From positions 1 to 64,000 of the forward strand of contig NZ_FCOF02000028.1 of the NCBI RefSeq assembly GCF_001544755.2: 64,000 bases of DNA. Direction: 5' to 3'. Positions 52,168 to 61,017 of this stretch are shown piece after piece. Source of the stretch: Caballeronia catudaia. Lineage in GTDB: Bacteria > Pseudomonadota > Gammaproteobacteria > Burkholderiales > Burkholderiaceae. Under the pieces are notes generated by a model. That model saw nothing but the letters and a program-made list of their open reading frames with translations. It ran no database searches and was not told the DNA's origin. Every line of letters begins with the position of its first letter. Position 1 is the stretch's first letter. The position numbers and the translations under genes are program-made.

Positions 52168-53535
52168 TCACTCCCGCGTATCCGCATCGCCATGCAACCT
52201 CATCGGTATATCCGAAGCAATTTCCCTCACAACCTCCTCAGAATCCCTCCCGCGATTAAACATCGCATTAAGCAAGATAGCAAACACCGCAGCAAGCGTA
52301 ATCCCGCTATGCGTAAGCGGCCCCATCCACTCCGGCATATGCGCAAAGAACGTCGGCGCAGCAAGCGGAATCACCCCCACTCCCAAACTGATCGCAACGA
52401 CAAGCAAGTTATTCTTGCTATCGAAATCCACCTTGCTCAGGATCTTCACCCCAGTCGCCGCGACCATGCCAAACATCGCAATCCCCGCGCCGCCCAGCAC
52501 GACAACCGGTATCGAAGCGATCAAATTCGATAGCTTCGGCAACAGCCCCAGCAGAATCAAAACCACACCCGACACCGCCACGACCCACCGGCTCTTCACG
52601 CCGGTAATCCCCACGAGCCCGATATTCTGCGAAAACGACGAATGCGGAAACGTATTGAAGATGCCGCCGATCACCGTGCCGAGACCATCGGTGCGCAAGC
52701 CGCGCGTCGCATCGACTCGCGAAACGGGCCGCATCGCGAGATCGCCGAGCGCGAGAAACATGCCGAGCGATTCCACCATGATGACCACCATCACCAGACA
52801 CAGCGATGCAATGGCCGCGACATCGAACGTAGGCATGCCGAAGGCAAACGGCCGCACCGGCGCAAACCACGCCGCTCGTCCAATGCCAGAAAAGTCGACG
52901 AACCCGAGCGGCAACGCAATAACAAATCCAATCGCCATGCCAAGCAAAACGGAAATGTTCGCGATAAAGCCTTTCAAATACTTATTGATGAGCAGAATCG
53001 CAAGCAGCACGATTGCCGCAATCATAAGATTCCTCGGCTCGCCGAAATTCGCCGCGCCACGCCCGCCGCCCGCCCAGTTGATCGCCACCGGGAATAGCGT
53101 CATGCCGATCGTCAGAATGATCGTGCCCGTCACGATCGGCGGAAAAAATCGCATCAGCCGCCCAAAGAACGGCGCGATCAGAATCGCAAACACGCCCGCC
53201 GCGATCGTCGCGCCGAAGATCGCCGTCAGGCCGGCGCCGGACGAAGCCATCGCGACCATCGGTCCGACCGGCGCGAAACTCACGCCCATGATGACCGGCA
53301 ACCGTATGCCGAATTTCCACACGCCGATGCATTGCACCAGCGTCACGAGCCCGCATGCAAAGAGATCCGAACTGATCAGAAACGCGATCTGATCCTTCGG
53401 CAGCTTCAACGCAGCGCCGATGATGAGCGGCACCGCGATCGCGCCCGCGTACATCACGAGGACGTGCTGAATGCCGACCGCGAGCATCTGACCCACGGGC
53501 AGCACTTCGTCGACGGGGTGGATCGTTTCAGCCAT
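52168..53535 (-). CDS. NCS2 nucleobase:cation symporter (xanthine/uracil permease type)
   Basis: 455 residues with about 13-14 helices. HVLVMYAGAIAVPLIIGAAL at the start, TFPHSSFSQNIGLVGITGVKSRWV and GTVIGGIFN are signatures of the UraA/XanP/PbuX family. It imports a purine or pyrimidine base with a cation; which base cannot be told from motifs alone. No purine catabolic genes are adjacent. Confidence 0.93.
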   Translation of the reverse strand: MAETIHPVDEVLPVGQMLAVGIQHVLVMYAGAIAVPLIIGAALKLPKDQIAFLISSDLFACGLVTLVQCIGVWKFGIRLPVIMGVSFAPVGPMVAMASSGAGLTAIFGATIAAGVFAILIAPFFGRLMRFFPPIVTGTIILTIGMTLFPVAINWAGGGRGAANFGEPRNLMIAAIVLLAILLINKYLKGFIANISVLLGMAIGFVIALPLGFVDFSGIGRAAWFAPVRPFAFGMPTFDVAAIASLCLVMVVIMVESLGMFLALGDLAMRPVSRVDATRGLRTDGLGTVIGGIFNTFPHSSFSQNIGLVGITGVKSRWVVAVSGVVLILLGLLPKLSNLIASIPVVVLGGAGIAMFGMVAATGVKILSKVDFDSKNNLLVVAISLGVGVIPLAAPTFFAHMPEWMGPLTHSGITLAAVFAILLNAMFNRGRDSEEVVREIASDIPMRLHGDADTRE

Positions 53536-53751
53536 GTGCGCTCCAGCGGTCGAATGATTCAGTCATCCGAGTATTGCATCGCGTGCCCGCCGAAAAAATA
53601 TTCGCGCTGCTATACACGGCATCGCATGCAACCCAGGGCAACGCGGACAAAGCCTCGCCGCTGGCGGAATGAAAGCGCGAGCGTCACCGGCGATGCACTA
53701 CACTGTCCGACGCGCGTCACTCATACCAGCGTCGAAAGGGAGTCACTCACG

Positions 53752-54099
53752 ATGAACCTGCTTTTCGTCGACGACAATCACGCCTGCATCGAGACTCTCG
53801 TCGACATCGCAAGCGGACTGGGTCATACCGCAGCCGTCGCGCACGACGGCGCAGGCTGCCTCGCGCTCACATCGAGCGAGCAATTCGACAGCATCTTTCT
53901 CGACATCACGCTTCCCGACGCCGACGGCCGCGAAATCTGCACCGCGATCCGCGCGCGCGGACCGAGCAGCCGGGCGCGCATCATCGCGATGACAGGACAT
54001 ACCGATTTCGTCGCGGACAGCGGCGAAACCAGCTTCGATGGCTATCTGCTCAAACCGATCAGCCTCCAGGCGCTCGAACTCTTTCTACTTTCGCGGTAG
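53752..54099 (+). CDS. stand-alone response regulator receiver
   Basis: 115 residues, a single CheY-like domain: acidic pocket LLFVDDNH, phospho-acceptor Asp51 (IFLDITLPDADG), Thr in AMTGHTD and Lys in YLLKPISL. There is no output domain. It lies 265 bp before the RsbR gene and could receive phosphate from the hybrid kinases at the end of that cluster. AAAGGGAG is 15 bp before the ATG. Confidence 0.88.
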   Translation: MNLLFVDDNHACIETLVDIASGLGHTAAVAHDGAGCLALTSSEQFDSIFLDITLPDADGREICTAIRARGPSSRARIIAMTGHTDFVADSGETSFDGYLLKPISLQALELFLLSR

Positions 54100-54364
54100 A
54101 AAAGCGCACGAGCGTCAGGAGATTTGACCGGGCTTCTTTCGCGCGATGAGCCGCGCCCGGCAGCAATTGCCGACTCGCCTGTGCGTCTCATCATGCAAAG
54201 CGAAATCGCTCGCGCTACAAGGCGTTCCGGACTGTCGAATTTTGGGATGGCGTGCTACATTCCGAGCGCCTTGCGTCGCTTAATTTCGATTGTGATCGCG
54301 GCAACGCAACAAAAGCTATGTCGGGCGCGCAGCCCGAAAAACATCTATCGGACGGGGATTCGGC

Positions 54365-55282
54365 ATGGAAATGGTCGGCGGAACGCGGCTTGCTCAATTG
54401 TTCAACAACAATCAGGAGCAACTGCTCGCGGAGTGGTTCGCGCAGCAGCATGCCATTGCATCGCGGCGTGGGCTCGTCGGCGAAGCGGAACTGCGCAACC
54501 AGTTCACGCAGTTCATCGCGCTTCTGACGACGGCCTTCGGCGCGTCCGAGCGCATCGATTTCAAAGCGCCCGCGTGGCAGGAAGTGCGCTCGTTTCTCGC
54601 GGAAATGTCCGGGCAGCGCGCGCGTCAGGGCTTTACGCCGGTCGAAACGGCGTTGTTCGTGTTTTCGTTGAAGCAGCCGCTCTTCACGCGCCTGCGCGAA
54701 GCAGTCGGCAACGATTCCGCGACGCTCGCCGATCTCACGTGGACGATCAGCACGCTCTTCGACGAACTCGGCCTTTTTACGACCGAAGTGTTTCAGGCGA
54801 GCCGGGAGCAGGTCATCGTGCGTCAGCAACAGGAGTTGCTCGAACTCTCGACGCCCGTCGTGCAACTGTGGGACGGCATTCTCGCGCTGCCTTTGATCGG
54901 CACGCTCGATTCCGCGCGCACGCAAGTGGTGATGGAGAACCTGTTGCAGAAGATCGTCGAGACGGGCGCGGCCATTTCGATCATCGACATCACCGGTGTG
55001 CCGACCGTCGACACGCTCGTCGCGCAGCATCTGCTCAAGACGGTCGCGGCGGCGCGGCTGATGGGCGCGGACTGCATCATCAGCGGCATTCGTCCGCAGA
55101 TCGCGCAGACCATCGTGCATCTCGGCGTGAACCTGTCGAACGTCACGACCAAGGCGACGCTCGCGGCGGCTTTCGTCGTCGCGCTGCAGCGCACGGGCAA
55201 GTCGGTGACGGGGGCGCTCGCGCACGACGCATCGCGCGCGGGCCGTCAGGGCGACGCATTCGATCCGCTGCAACCCGAATGA
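54365..55282 (+). CDS. rsbR: stressosome sensor protein RsbR (STAS domain)
   Basis: 305 residues. An all-helical N-terminal domain (about 1-155, globin-like in the family) and a linker helix (REQVIVRQQQELLELSTPV) lead to a STAS domain (about 165-275). SIIDITGVPTVDT (205-217) and IRPQIAQTIVHLGVNLS are nearly identical to B. subtilis RsbR, and the threonines phosphorylated by RsbT lie in this part of the family. With RsbS it should form the stressosome shell. The haem-type or other ligand of the N-terminus cannot be read from sequence. First gene of the cluster. Confidence 0.93.
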   Translation: MEMVGGTRLAQLFNNNQEQLLAEWFAQQHAIASRRGLVGEAELRNQFTQFIALLTTAFGASERIDFKAPAWQEVRSFLAEMSGQRARQGFTPVETALFVFSLKQPLFTRLREAVGNDSATLADLTWTISTLFDELGLFTTEVFQASREQVIVRQQQELLELSTPVVQLWDGILALPLIGTLDSARTQVVMENLLQKIVETGAAISIIDITGVPTVDTLVAQHLLKTVAAARLMGADCIISGIRPQIAQTIVHLGVNLSNVTTKATLAAAFVVALQRTGKSVTGALAHDASRAGRQGDAFDPLQPE

Positions 55283-55344
55283 CGCCGCATCTCGCCATTC
55301 GAAGCACGCATCGAACGAAACGCGACTGAACGGGGCCTCAAGCG

Positions 55345-55704
55345 ATGGAACGCATTCCGATTCTCACGATGGGCAAGCTGTTGCTCGTCACCATTCAGGT
55401 CGACATGCACGACCGGCTCGCGCTCGCGCTGCAGGACGATCTGACGAACCGTATCGTGAAGGACGGCGCTCGCGGCGTGCTGATCGACATTTCCTCGCTC
55501 GATGTGGTCGATTCGTTCATCGGGCGCATGATCGGCAACACCGCCGCGATGGCGCGCGTGCTCGATGCCGAGACGGTCGTTGTCGGCATGCAGCCATCGG
55601 TTGCGATCACGCTCGTCGAGCTCGGGCTCGCGCTCACGGGCGTGCGCACCGCGCTCAACGTGGAAAAGGGCATGGCACTGCTCGCGAGGGGCGGAACGGT
55701 CTGA
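55345..55704 (+). CDS. rsbS: stressosome scaffold protein RsbS (STAS domain)
   Basis: 119 residues, a bare STAS domain. VLIDISSLDVVDSFIGRMIGN carries Ser57, matching the serine phosphorylated by RsbT, and AETVVVGMQPSVAITLVELGL is near-identical to known RsbS. It holds RsbT in the resting complex. It lies 62 bp after rsbR and 21 bp before rsbT, so the order R-S-T is standard. Confidence 0.94.
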   Translation: MERIPILTMGKLLLVTIQVDMHDRLALALQDDLTNRIVKDGARGVLIDISSLDVVDSFIGRMIGNTAAMARVLDAETVVVGMQPSVAITLVELGLALTGVRTALNVEKGMALLARGGTV

Positions 55705-55725
55705 CGGCCGCATGCGAACGACTCC

Positions 55726-56166
55726 ATGACGACCTTCAATTCCACAGCCACGCCGAGCTCATCGTCGCCGCCCGATACGCTGCCGGTCCGCTCCGACGAG
55801 CAGATCGTGCGGCTGCGTCAGTTCGTGCGCGAGAAGGCGGTCGCGCAAGGGCTGTCTCTCATCGACCAGACCAAGTTCGTGACGGCGGCGAGCGAGCTCG
55901 CGCGCAACACACTCATCTATGGCGGCGGCGGCGACGTGCATTGCACGCTCGTCGAGCGTAACGGCCGCCGCGGCCTGAAACTCGAATTCGTCGACAACGG
56001 TCCAGGCATTCCGGATATTCAGCGCGCGCTTTCCGATGGCTTCACGTCGGGCAGCGGCCTCGGCCTCGGCCTCGGCGGCGCGAAGCGCCTGTGCGACGAG
56101 TTCGATATCCGCTCGGCGCCAGGCGAAGGCACACACGTTTCGATCACCAAATGGAAACCGTTTTGA
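55726..56166 (+). CDS. rsbT: switch kinase RsbT
   Basis: 146 residues, GHKL-type ATPase of the anti-sigma-factor class. The N-box is ELARNTLIYG (Asn61), then VDNGPGIPD (Asp90) and GSGLGLGLGGAKRLCDEFDI, all intact. It phosphorylates RsbR and RsbS and then leaves to activate a target. An N-terminal Ser/Pro tail of about 20 residues is longer than usual. The target in Bacillus, RsbU, is absent here. Confidence 0.94.
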   Translation: MTTFNSTATPSSSSPPDTLPVRSDEQIVRLRQFVREKAVAQGLSLIDQTKFVTAASELARNTLIYGGGGDVHCTLVERNGRRGLKLEFVDNGPGIPDIQRALSDGFTSGSGLGLGLGGAKRLCDEFDIRSAPGEGTHVSITKWKPF

Positions 56167-56174
56167 AGGAATCA

Positions 56175-57212
56175 ATGGCCGCGCAGCAGCGCTACGAAAT
56201 CGCCGATGCGAGCCAGATCGCTCATGCGCGGCGATCGATCGGCGAGCTTGCGCGCGGGCTCCGTTTCAACGAAACGACCGCGGGTGAACTCGCGATCGTC
56301 GTGACGGAGTGCGGCACGAATCTGCTCAAGCATGCGCGGCACGGCGAACTGCTGGTGCGGCCGCTCGTCGATGGTGACGGCGCGTCCCTTCGCTACGGCA
56401 TCGAAGTGCTGTGCATCGACAACGGCCCTGGCATTCACGATCTGCATCGCTGCTTCGAGGACGGCTACACGACCGCAGGCAGTCCCGGCAACGGCATGGG
56501 CGCGATCGAACGTCTGTCGGACGAGCTCGATATCTGGAGCGCGCCGGAACGCGGCACGGTGCTGCGCGTCGTGTTCTGGAATGCGCCGGGCGCGGTGAAG
56601 GCGGCTGCCGCGCCGCTCGCCTATGGCGTCGTGAATTTGCCGCTCGCCACCGAAATCGTCAGCGGCGACGCCTGGTCGTGCCACCTGAATCAGGGCGAAT
56701 TCACCGTGCTGGTCGCCGATGGTCTCGGCCACGGCCCGCTCGCGAATGTCGCCGCGATCGAAGCCGCGAAGGTGCTGGCGGCGAACGGCGATCAGACGCT
56801 CGAGCGCATCATGGACGCCGCCAACGATGCGCTGCGGCCGACGCGCGGCGCGGCGGTCGGCATCGCGCGCATGCCGGCGTTCGCGTCGATGGCGGGCATG
56901 AAGGTGTCGTTCGCGGGCATCGGCAATATCTCGGCGAGCGTGTGGACCGAAGGCACGCACAAGCATCTGGTGTCGCACAGCGGCATCGTCGGGCATTCGG
57001 CGCGGCGCGCGCAGCAGTTCGACGCGCCGTATCCGCCGAACGCGCTCGTCGTGCTCGCGTCGGACGGGCTCACGTCGCGCTGGGATCTCGCGCGCTATCC
57101 GGGGCTCGCGATGCGCCATCCCTCGCTCGTCGCGGCGATTTTGTATCGCGATTTCGCGCGCGGACGCGACGACATCACCGTGTTCGTCGCGCGCACGACC
57201 GGGAGCGCATGA
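56175..57212 (+). CDS. fusion of RsbT/RsbW-type ATPase and SpoIIE/RsbX-type phosphatase
   Basis: 345 residues from ATG 56175 (GAAGGA six bases upstream; an ATG at 56151 would overlap rsbT). Domain 1 (about 1-135) is a GHKL ATPase with VTECGTNLLKHARHGE, CIDNGPGIHD and GNGMGAIERLSDELDIW. Domain 2 (about 150-345) is PP2C-like: VLVADGLGHGPLA, LASDGLTSRWD, RDDITVFVAR. The phosphatase half probably plays the RsbX role of resetting RsbR and RsbS. The stop overlaps the next start as ATGA. Confidence 0.9.
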   Translation: MAAQQRYEIADASQIAHARRSIGELARGLRFNETTAGELAIVVTECGTNLLKHARHGELLVRPLVDGDGASLRYGIEVLCIDNGPGIHDLHRCFEDGYTTAGSPGNGMGAIERLSDELDIWSAPERGTVLRVVFWNAPGAVKAAAAPLAYGVVNLPLATEIVSGDAWSCHLNQGEFTVLVADGLGHGPLANVAAIEAAKVLAANGDQTLERIMDAANDALRPTRGAAVGIARMPAFASMAGMKVSFAGIGNISASVWTEGTHKHLVSHSGIVGHSARRAQQFDAPYPPNALVVLASDGLTSRWDLARYPGLAMRHPSLVAAILYRDFARGRDDITVFVARTTGSA

Positions 57213-58936
57213 TGATGATGCGGGCGCTCTACGCGATGCGGATCGACGGCGAGCGCGATATCGTGGCGGCCCGCGTGAAGGCGCGCGACGCGAGCGCGGC
57301 GCTCGGCTTTTCGCCGCAGGACCAGACGCGCATCGCCACGTCCGTGCTCGAGGCGGCGCGCACGGTGCTGATCGCAGGAAGCGAAGCGCGCGCCGATTTT
57401 TTCGTCGATGACTCCACGCATCCGCCGCGCTTCGTCGTGCGTTTCATGGCCGGCAAGGGCGCGGGCGAACGGCTGCGCGCCATGCGCAACGACGGCAACG
57501 ACGCGCAAGCGGCGCTCGGCCTGCTCGCGGCGCAGCGATTGATGGACCAGTGCGCGATCGCCGACGAAGCCGATGGCGACACATCGATCTCGCTCGCGAA
57601 GGCATTGCCCGATAACGCGCCGTGCGACGTGCAAGCGGTCGTCGACGTGCTTTCGCGTCAGTCGGGCAATGACACCGCCGCGGAGCTGCAACGCCAGAAT
57701 CGCGAGCTGATCGCCGCGCTCGCGGATCTGCGCGAGCGTCAGGAAGAACTGACGCGCCTGACGCGCGAGCTGGAAGACACGAATCGCGGCGTCGTCGCGC
57801 TGTATGCGGAGCTCGACGCGCGGGCCGATCATCTGCGCCGCGCGGACGAATCCAAATCGCGCTTCCTGTCGAACATGAGTCACGAGTTCCGCACGCCGCT
57901 CTCGTCGATCCGCGCGCTCTCGAAGCTGCTGCTCGAACGCATCGACGGCGATCTCACGGAAGAGCAGGAAAAGCAGGTGCGCTTCATCCGCAAGGCGGCG
58001 GAAGACTTGTCGGAAACGGTCGACGATCTGCTCGATCTCGCGAAGATCGAAGCGGGCAAGATCGAAGTGCGGGCCACCGAATTCGAAGTCGATACCTTGT
58101 TTTCGGCGCTGCGGGGCATGTTGCGGCCGCTGTCGCCGGGCGGCGCGGTGGAGCTCGTGTTCGATTCGTGCGAAGGCCTGCCGCCCATCCGCACCGACGA
58201 AGCGAAGGTCGCGCAGGTGGTGCGCAACTTCGTGTCGAACGCGCTCAAGTTCACGGAGCGCGGCGACGTGCGCGTGAGTGCGAGTTACGACGACGCGCGC
58301 CGGCTCATCACGTTTTCCGTCAGCGATACAGGCATCGGCATTGCGCCGGAGCATCAGCAGGTCGTGTTCGAAGAGTTCGGGCAAGTCGAGAATCGCTTGC
58401 AGCAGTACGTGAAGGGCACGGGTCTCGGTTTGCCGCTGTGCCGCAAGCTCTGCAAGCTGCTCGGCGGCGATGTATCGCTCACGAGCGCGCTCGGGCGAGG
58501 CTCGGTTTTCAGCGCGACGATTCCCGCGTTCTACGGCGCCGATTTCGATGCGGCGCATCACGCAGCGAGCGATACGCGGCCCGCGGTGCTGATCGTCGCG
58601 AGCAATCCGATCGAGCGGCTCGACTGCGAAGCGGCCCTGCGCGATTCGCCGTATCGTGCGATAAGCGCCGCGACGCTCGACGAAGCCGGCCGCCTGCTCG
58701 CGCGCACGCAGCCCGTCGCGTTGCTGCTCGCGGTGCGGCCCGCGCCATCGGAAGCGTGGATCTGGCTGGCCGCTTTGCGCGCGCAGGCGGCCACGCGCAG
58801 CATTCCGGTCGTCGTGCTCGGCGAGGCCGAAGATCGCACCGAAGCGCAAGCGCTGGGCGCGACCGCGTTCATCCAGAAGCCAGCGGGCGGCGGTGCGTTG
58901 GCGGGCGTGCTGGATGCGGTGACGGGCAAGGGATGA
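57209..58936 (+). CDS. hybrid histidine kinase with degenerate RsbT-like N-terminus and pseudo-receiver
   Basis: 575 residues. Residues about 12-132 resemble RsbT (ERDIVAARVKARDASAALGFSPQDQTRIATSVLEAARTV split over the N-box region), but the N-box Asn and the DxGxG motif are lost. A coiled coil (about 155-215) leads to HisKA with His225 (NMSHEFRTPLSS) and an intact HATPase_c (VSDTGIGIAPEHQ, GTGLGLPLC). The C-terminal receiver-like domain (about 450-570) keeps the Lys (FIQKP) but lacks the phospho-acceptor Asp (ALLLAVRPAP). Starts with four ATG codons, the first overlapping the previous stop. No membrane helix. Confidence 0.88.
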   Translation: MMMMRALYAMRIDGERDIVAARVKARDASAALGFSPQDQTRIATSVLEAARTVLIAGSEARADFFVDDSTHPPRFVVRFMAGKGAGERLRAMRNDGNDAQAALGLLAAQRLMDQCAIADEADGDTSISLAKALPDNAPCDVQAVVDVLSRQSGNDTAAELQRQNRELIAALADLRERQEELTRLTRELEDTNRGVVALYAELDARADHLRRADESKSRFLSNMSHEFRTPLSSIRALSKLLLERIDGDLTEEQEKQVRFIRKAAEDLSETVDDLLDLAKIEAGKIEVRATEFEVDTLFSALRGMLRPLSPGGAVELVFDSCEGLPPIRTDEAKVAQVVRNFVSNALKFTERGDVRVSASYDDARRLITFSVSDTGIGIAPEHQQVVFEEFGQVENRLQQYVKGTGLGLPLCRKLCKLLGGDVSLTSALGRGSVFSATIPAFYGADFDAAHHAASDTRPAVLIVASNPIERLDCEAALRDSPYRAISAATLDEAGRLLARTQPVALLLAVRPAPSEAWIWLAALRAQAATRSIPVVVLGEAEDRTEAQALGATAFIQKPAGGGALAGVLDAVTGKG

Positions 58937-60861
58937 CCATCATGAGAAGCGACTGGAACGAGGTGCTGATCCTCAACGTCGATGACAACGACGGCGCGCG
59001 CTATGCGAAAACGCGCATCCTGTCGCGCGCGGGCTTCAACGTGATCGAAGCGGCGACGGGCACCGCCGCGCTCGAACGCGTGCGCGCCCAGGCACCCGAT
59101 CTCGTGCTGCTCGACGTGAAGCTGCCCGACATCAACGGGCTTGAAGTGTGCAGGCAGATCAAGGCGTCGCCGGAGACGGCGGGCACGCTCGTGCTGCAGA
59201 CATCGGCGGCGGCGGTGCATAGCCTCGATCGCATTCGCGGTCTCGAAGGCGGCGCGGACAGCTATCTGACCGAGCCCGTCGAGCCGGCCGAACTGATCGC
59301 GCACGTGCGCGCGCTGTTGCGCGTGCGGCTCGCGGAAAACGCACTGCGTGAAAGCGAAGAGCGCTTTCGCCAGCTCGCCGAGAATATCGACGACGTTTTC
59401 TGGATGCTCGATCCCGCATCCAACGAACTGCTCTATGTGAGCCCGGCTTACAGGCATCTCTTCGATACGGGCGGCGGCGCGCCCGCGCCCGTGCCGGGAC
59501 CGGATCACTGGTCCGGCGACATTCTGCCGCTCGACCGCGATCATGTCGCCGATGCGTATCGGCAATTGCTCGCGAACGGCACACCGTATCAGGTGGAATA
59601 TCGCATCGTGCGAGCACATGGCGGGCCGCGCTGGGTGGCGGAGCGCGCGTTCATGGTGCGCGGCGCGGCGGGTCGTCCGGCGCGGCCGGATCGCGTCGCG
59701 GGCATCGTCAACGACATCTCCGAGCGCAAGGCCGCCGAGCTGTTGCTGCGCGAAGCCGACCGCCGCAAGGACGAGTTCCTCGCGATGCTCGCGCACGAGC
59801 TGCGCAACCCGCTCGCGCCGATTCGCAACGCGGTCGATCTGCTCGATCCCGATCGCGAGCCGTCGGCGCAGCATTTCACGACGGTGCGCGCGATCATCGA
59901 TAGACAGGTGCGGCATCTGAGCCGCCTCGTCGACGATCTGCTCGACGTTGCGCGCATCACGCAGGGCAAGATCACGTTGCGTGAGGAAACGGTGGATCTC
60001 GCGGCGGCGATCGCGGCGGCCATCGAGACCGTCCAGCCCGCGCTCGAACGAAAGCGTCATGCGTTGTCGGTGAAGCTGGCGGACGCGCCGCTCTATATCG
60101 TCGGCGACAATGTGCGGCTCGCGCAGGTGTTCGGCAATCTCTTGTCGAATGCGTCGAAGTACAGCCTCGAAGAGGGCGAGATCGCAATCGAGACCGAGCA
60201 GTTCGGCGATGAAGCGCGCATCGTCGTGCGCGACAAGGGCATCGGCATCGCGCCGGACATGCTGCCGCATATCTTCGATCTCTTCGTGCAGTCGGAAACC
60301 TCGCTCGAACGGTCCGAAGGCGGGCTCGGCATCGGCTTGCCGCTCGCGAAGACGCTGGTCGAATTGCAGGGCGGGCGCATCGAGGCGTTTTCGGCGGGGC
60401 CGCAAACGGGCAGCGAGTTCACCGTGTGGCTGCCGCTCGCGAAAGATGCGCAAGTGGCCGCGCAAGGCGTCGGGGAAACGCTCGCGAACGTGGCGAGCGG
60501 CAAGCGCGTGCTGCTCGTCGATGACAGCGTGGACGCGGCCACCGCGATGGCGCTTTTGCTCGAAGCCGACGGCTTCGACGTGCGCACCGCGCACGACGCG
60601 ACCGAAGCGCTCGCGCTCTCCGATATCTTCTTGCCGCAGATCGTGCTGCTCGATATCGGCTTGCCGGGGATGGACGGTTATCGGCTGGCGGCCAAAATGC
60701 GCGCGCGCCCCGCGACGGCGGATGCGTTGCTGATCGCGGTGACGGGATACGGTCAGGCGCATGACCGGCAGCGCTCGAAGGATGCGGGCTTCGATCATCA
60801 TTTCGTGAAGCCGGTCCCATTCGCGGAGATTCAGAGAGCGGTGCAGGGCCGGTTCGCATAA
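58933..60861 (+). CDS. hybrid histidine kinase: receiver-PAS-HisKA-HATPase-receiver
   Basis: 642 residues. Receiver 1 (about 10-125; LNVDDND, Asp61 in LVLLDVKLPD) has Glu113 where the conserved Lys usually is (SYLTEPVE). PAS spans about 140-265, HisKA has His287 (FLAMLAHELRNPLAPI), HATPase_c has RDKGIGIAPDML and GGLGIGLPLAK, and receiver 2 (about 520-640) is intact (LLVDDS, VLLDIGLPGMDG, FVKPVPF). Start ATG overlaps the previous stop. Cytoplasmic. It ends the stressosome-linked cluster. Confidence 0.92.
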   Translation: MTIMRSDWNEVLILNVDDNDGARYAKTRILSRAGFNVIEAATGTAALERVRAQAPDLVLLDVKLPDINGLEVCRQIKASPETAGTLVLQTSAAAVHSLDRIRGLEGGADSYLTEPVEPAELIAHVRALLRVRLAENALRESEERFRQLAENIDDVFWMLDPASNELLYVSPAYRHLFDTGGGAPAPVPGPDHWSGDILPLDRDHVADAYRQLLANGTPYQVEYRIVRAHGGPRWVAERAFMVRGAAGRPARPDRVAGIVNDISERKAAELLLREADRRKDEFLAMLAHELRNPLAPIRNAVDLLDPDREPSAQHFTTVRAIIDRQVRHLSRLVDDLLDVARITQGKITLREETVDLAAAIAAAIETVQPALERKRHALSVKLADAPLYIVGDNVRLAQVFGNLLSNASKYSLEEGEIAIETEQFGDEARIVVRDKGIGIAPDMLPHIFDLFVQSETSLERSEGGLGIGLPLAKTLVELQGGRIEAFSAGPQTGSEFTVWLPLAKDAQVAAQGVGETLANVASGKRVLLVDDSVDAATAMALLLEADGFDVRTAHDATEALALSDIFLPQIVLLDIGLPGMDGYRLAAKMRARPATADALLIAVTGYGQAHDRQRSKDAGFDHHFVKPVPFAEIQRAVQGRFA

Positions 60862-61017
60862 CGCGTCTTGCGCGTTGTCCGCGTTCTCCGCGTTTTCACC
60901 TAGCAATCCGAGGTTGACTCACACGCTCACGCGGCCGAAACTTCATCCATCGCTTTGTGATCACAGGTCACATCAAACGACAGCATCGCAGCAGCCGAAC
61001 GAAAGAACGGAGGCGAA

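Noticed and set aside
57095..60906. Very long minus-strand open frames opposite the hybrid kinases
   Set aside because: They are Arg/His/Ala-rich antisense shadows created by high-GC codon bias opposite well-supported kinase genes.
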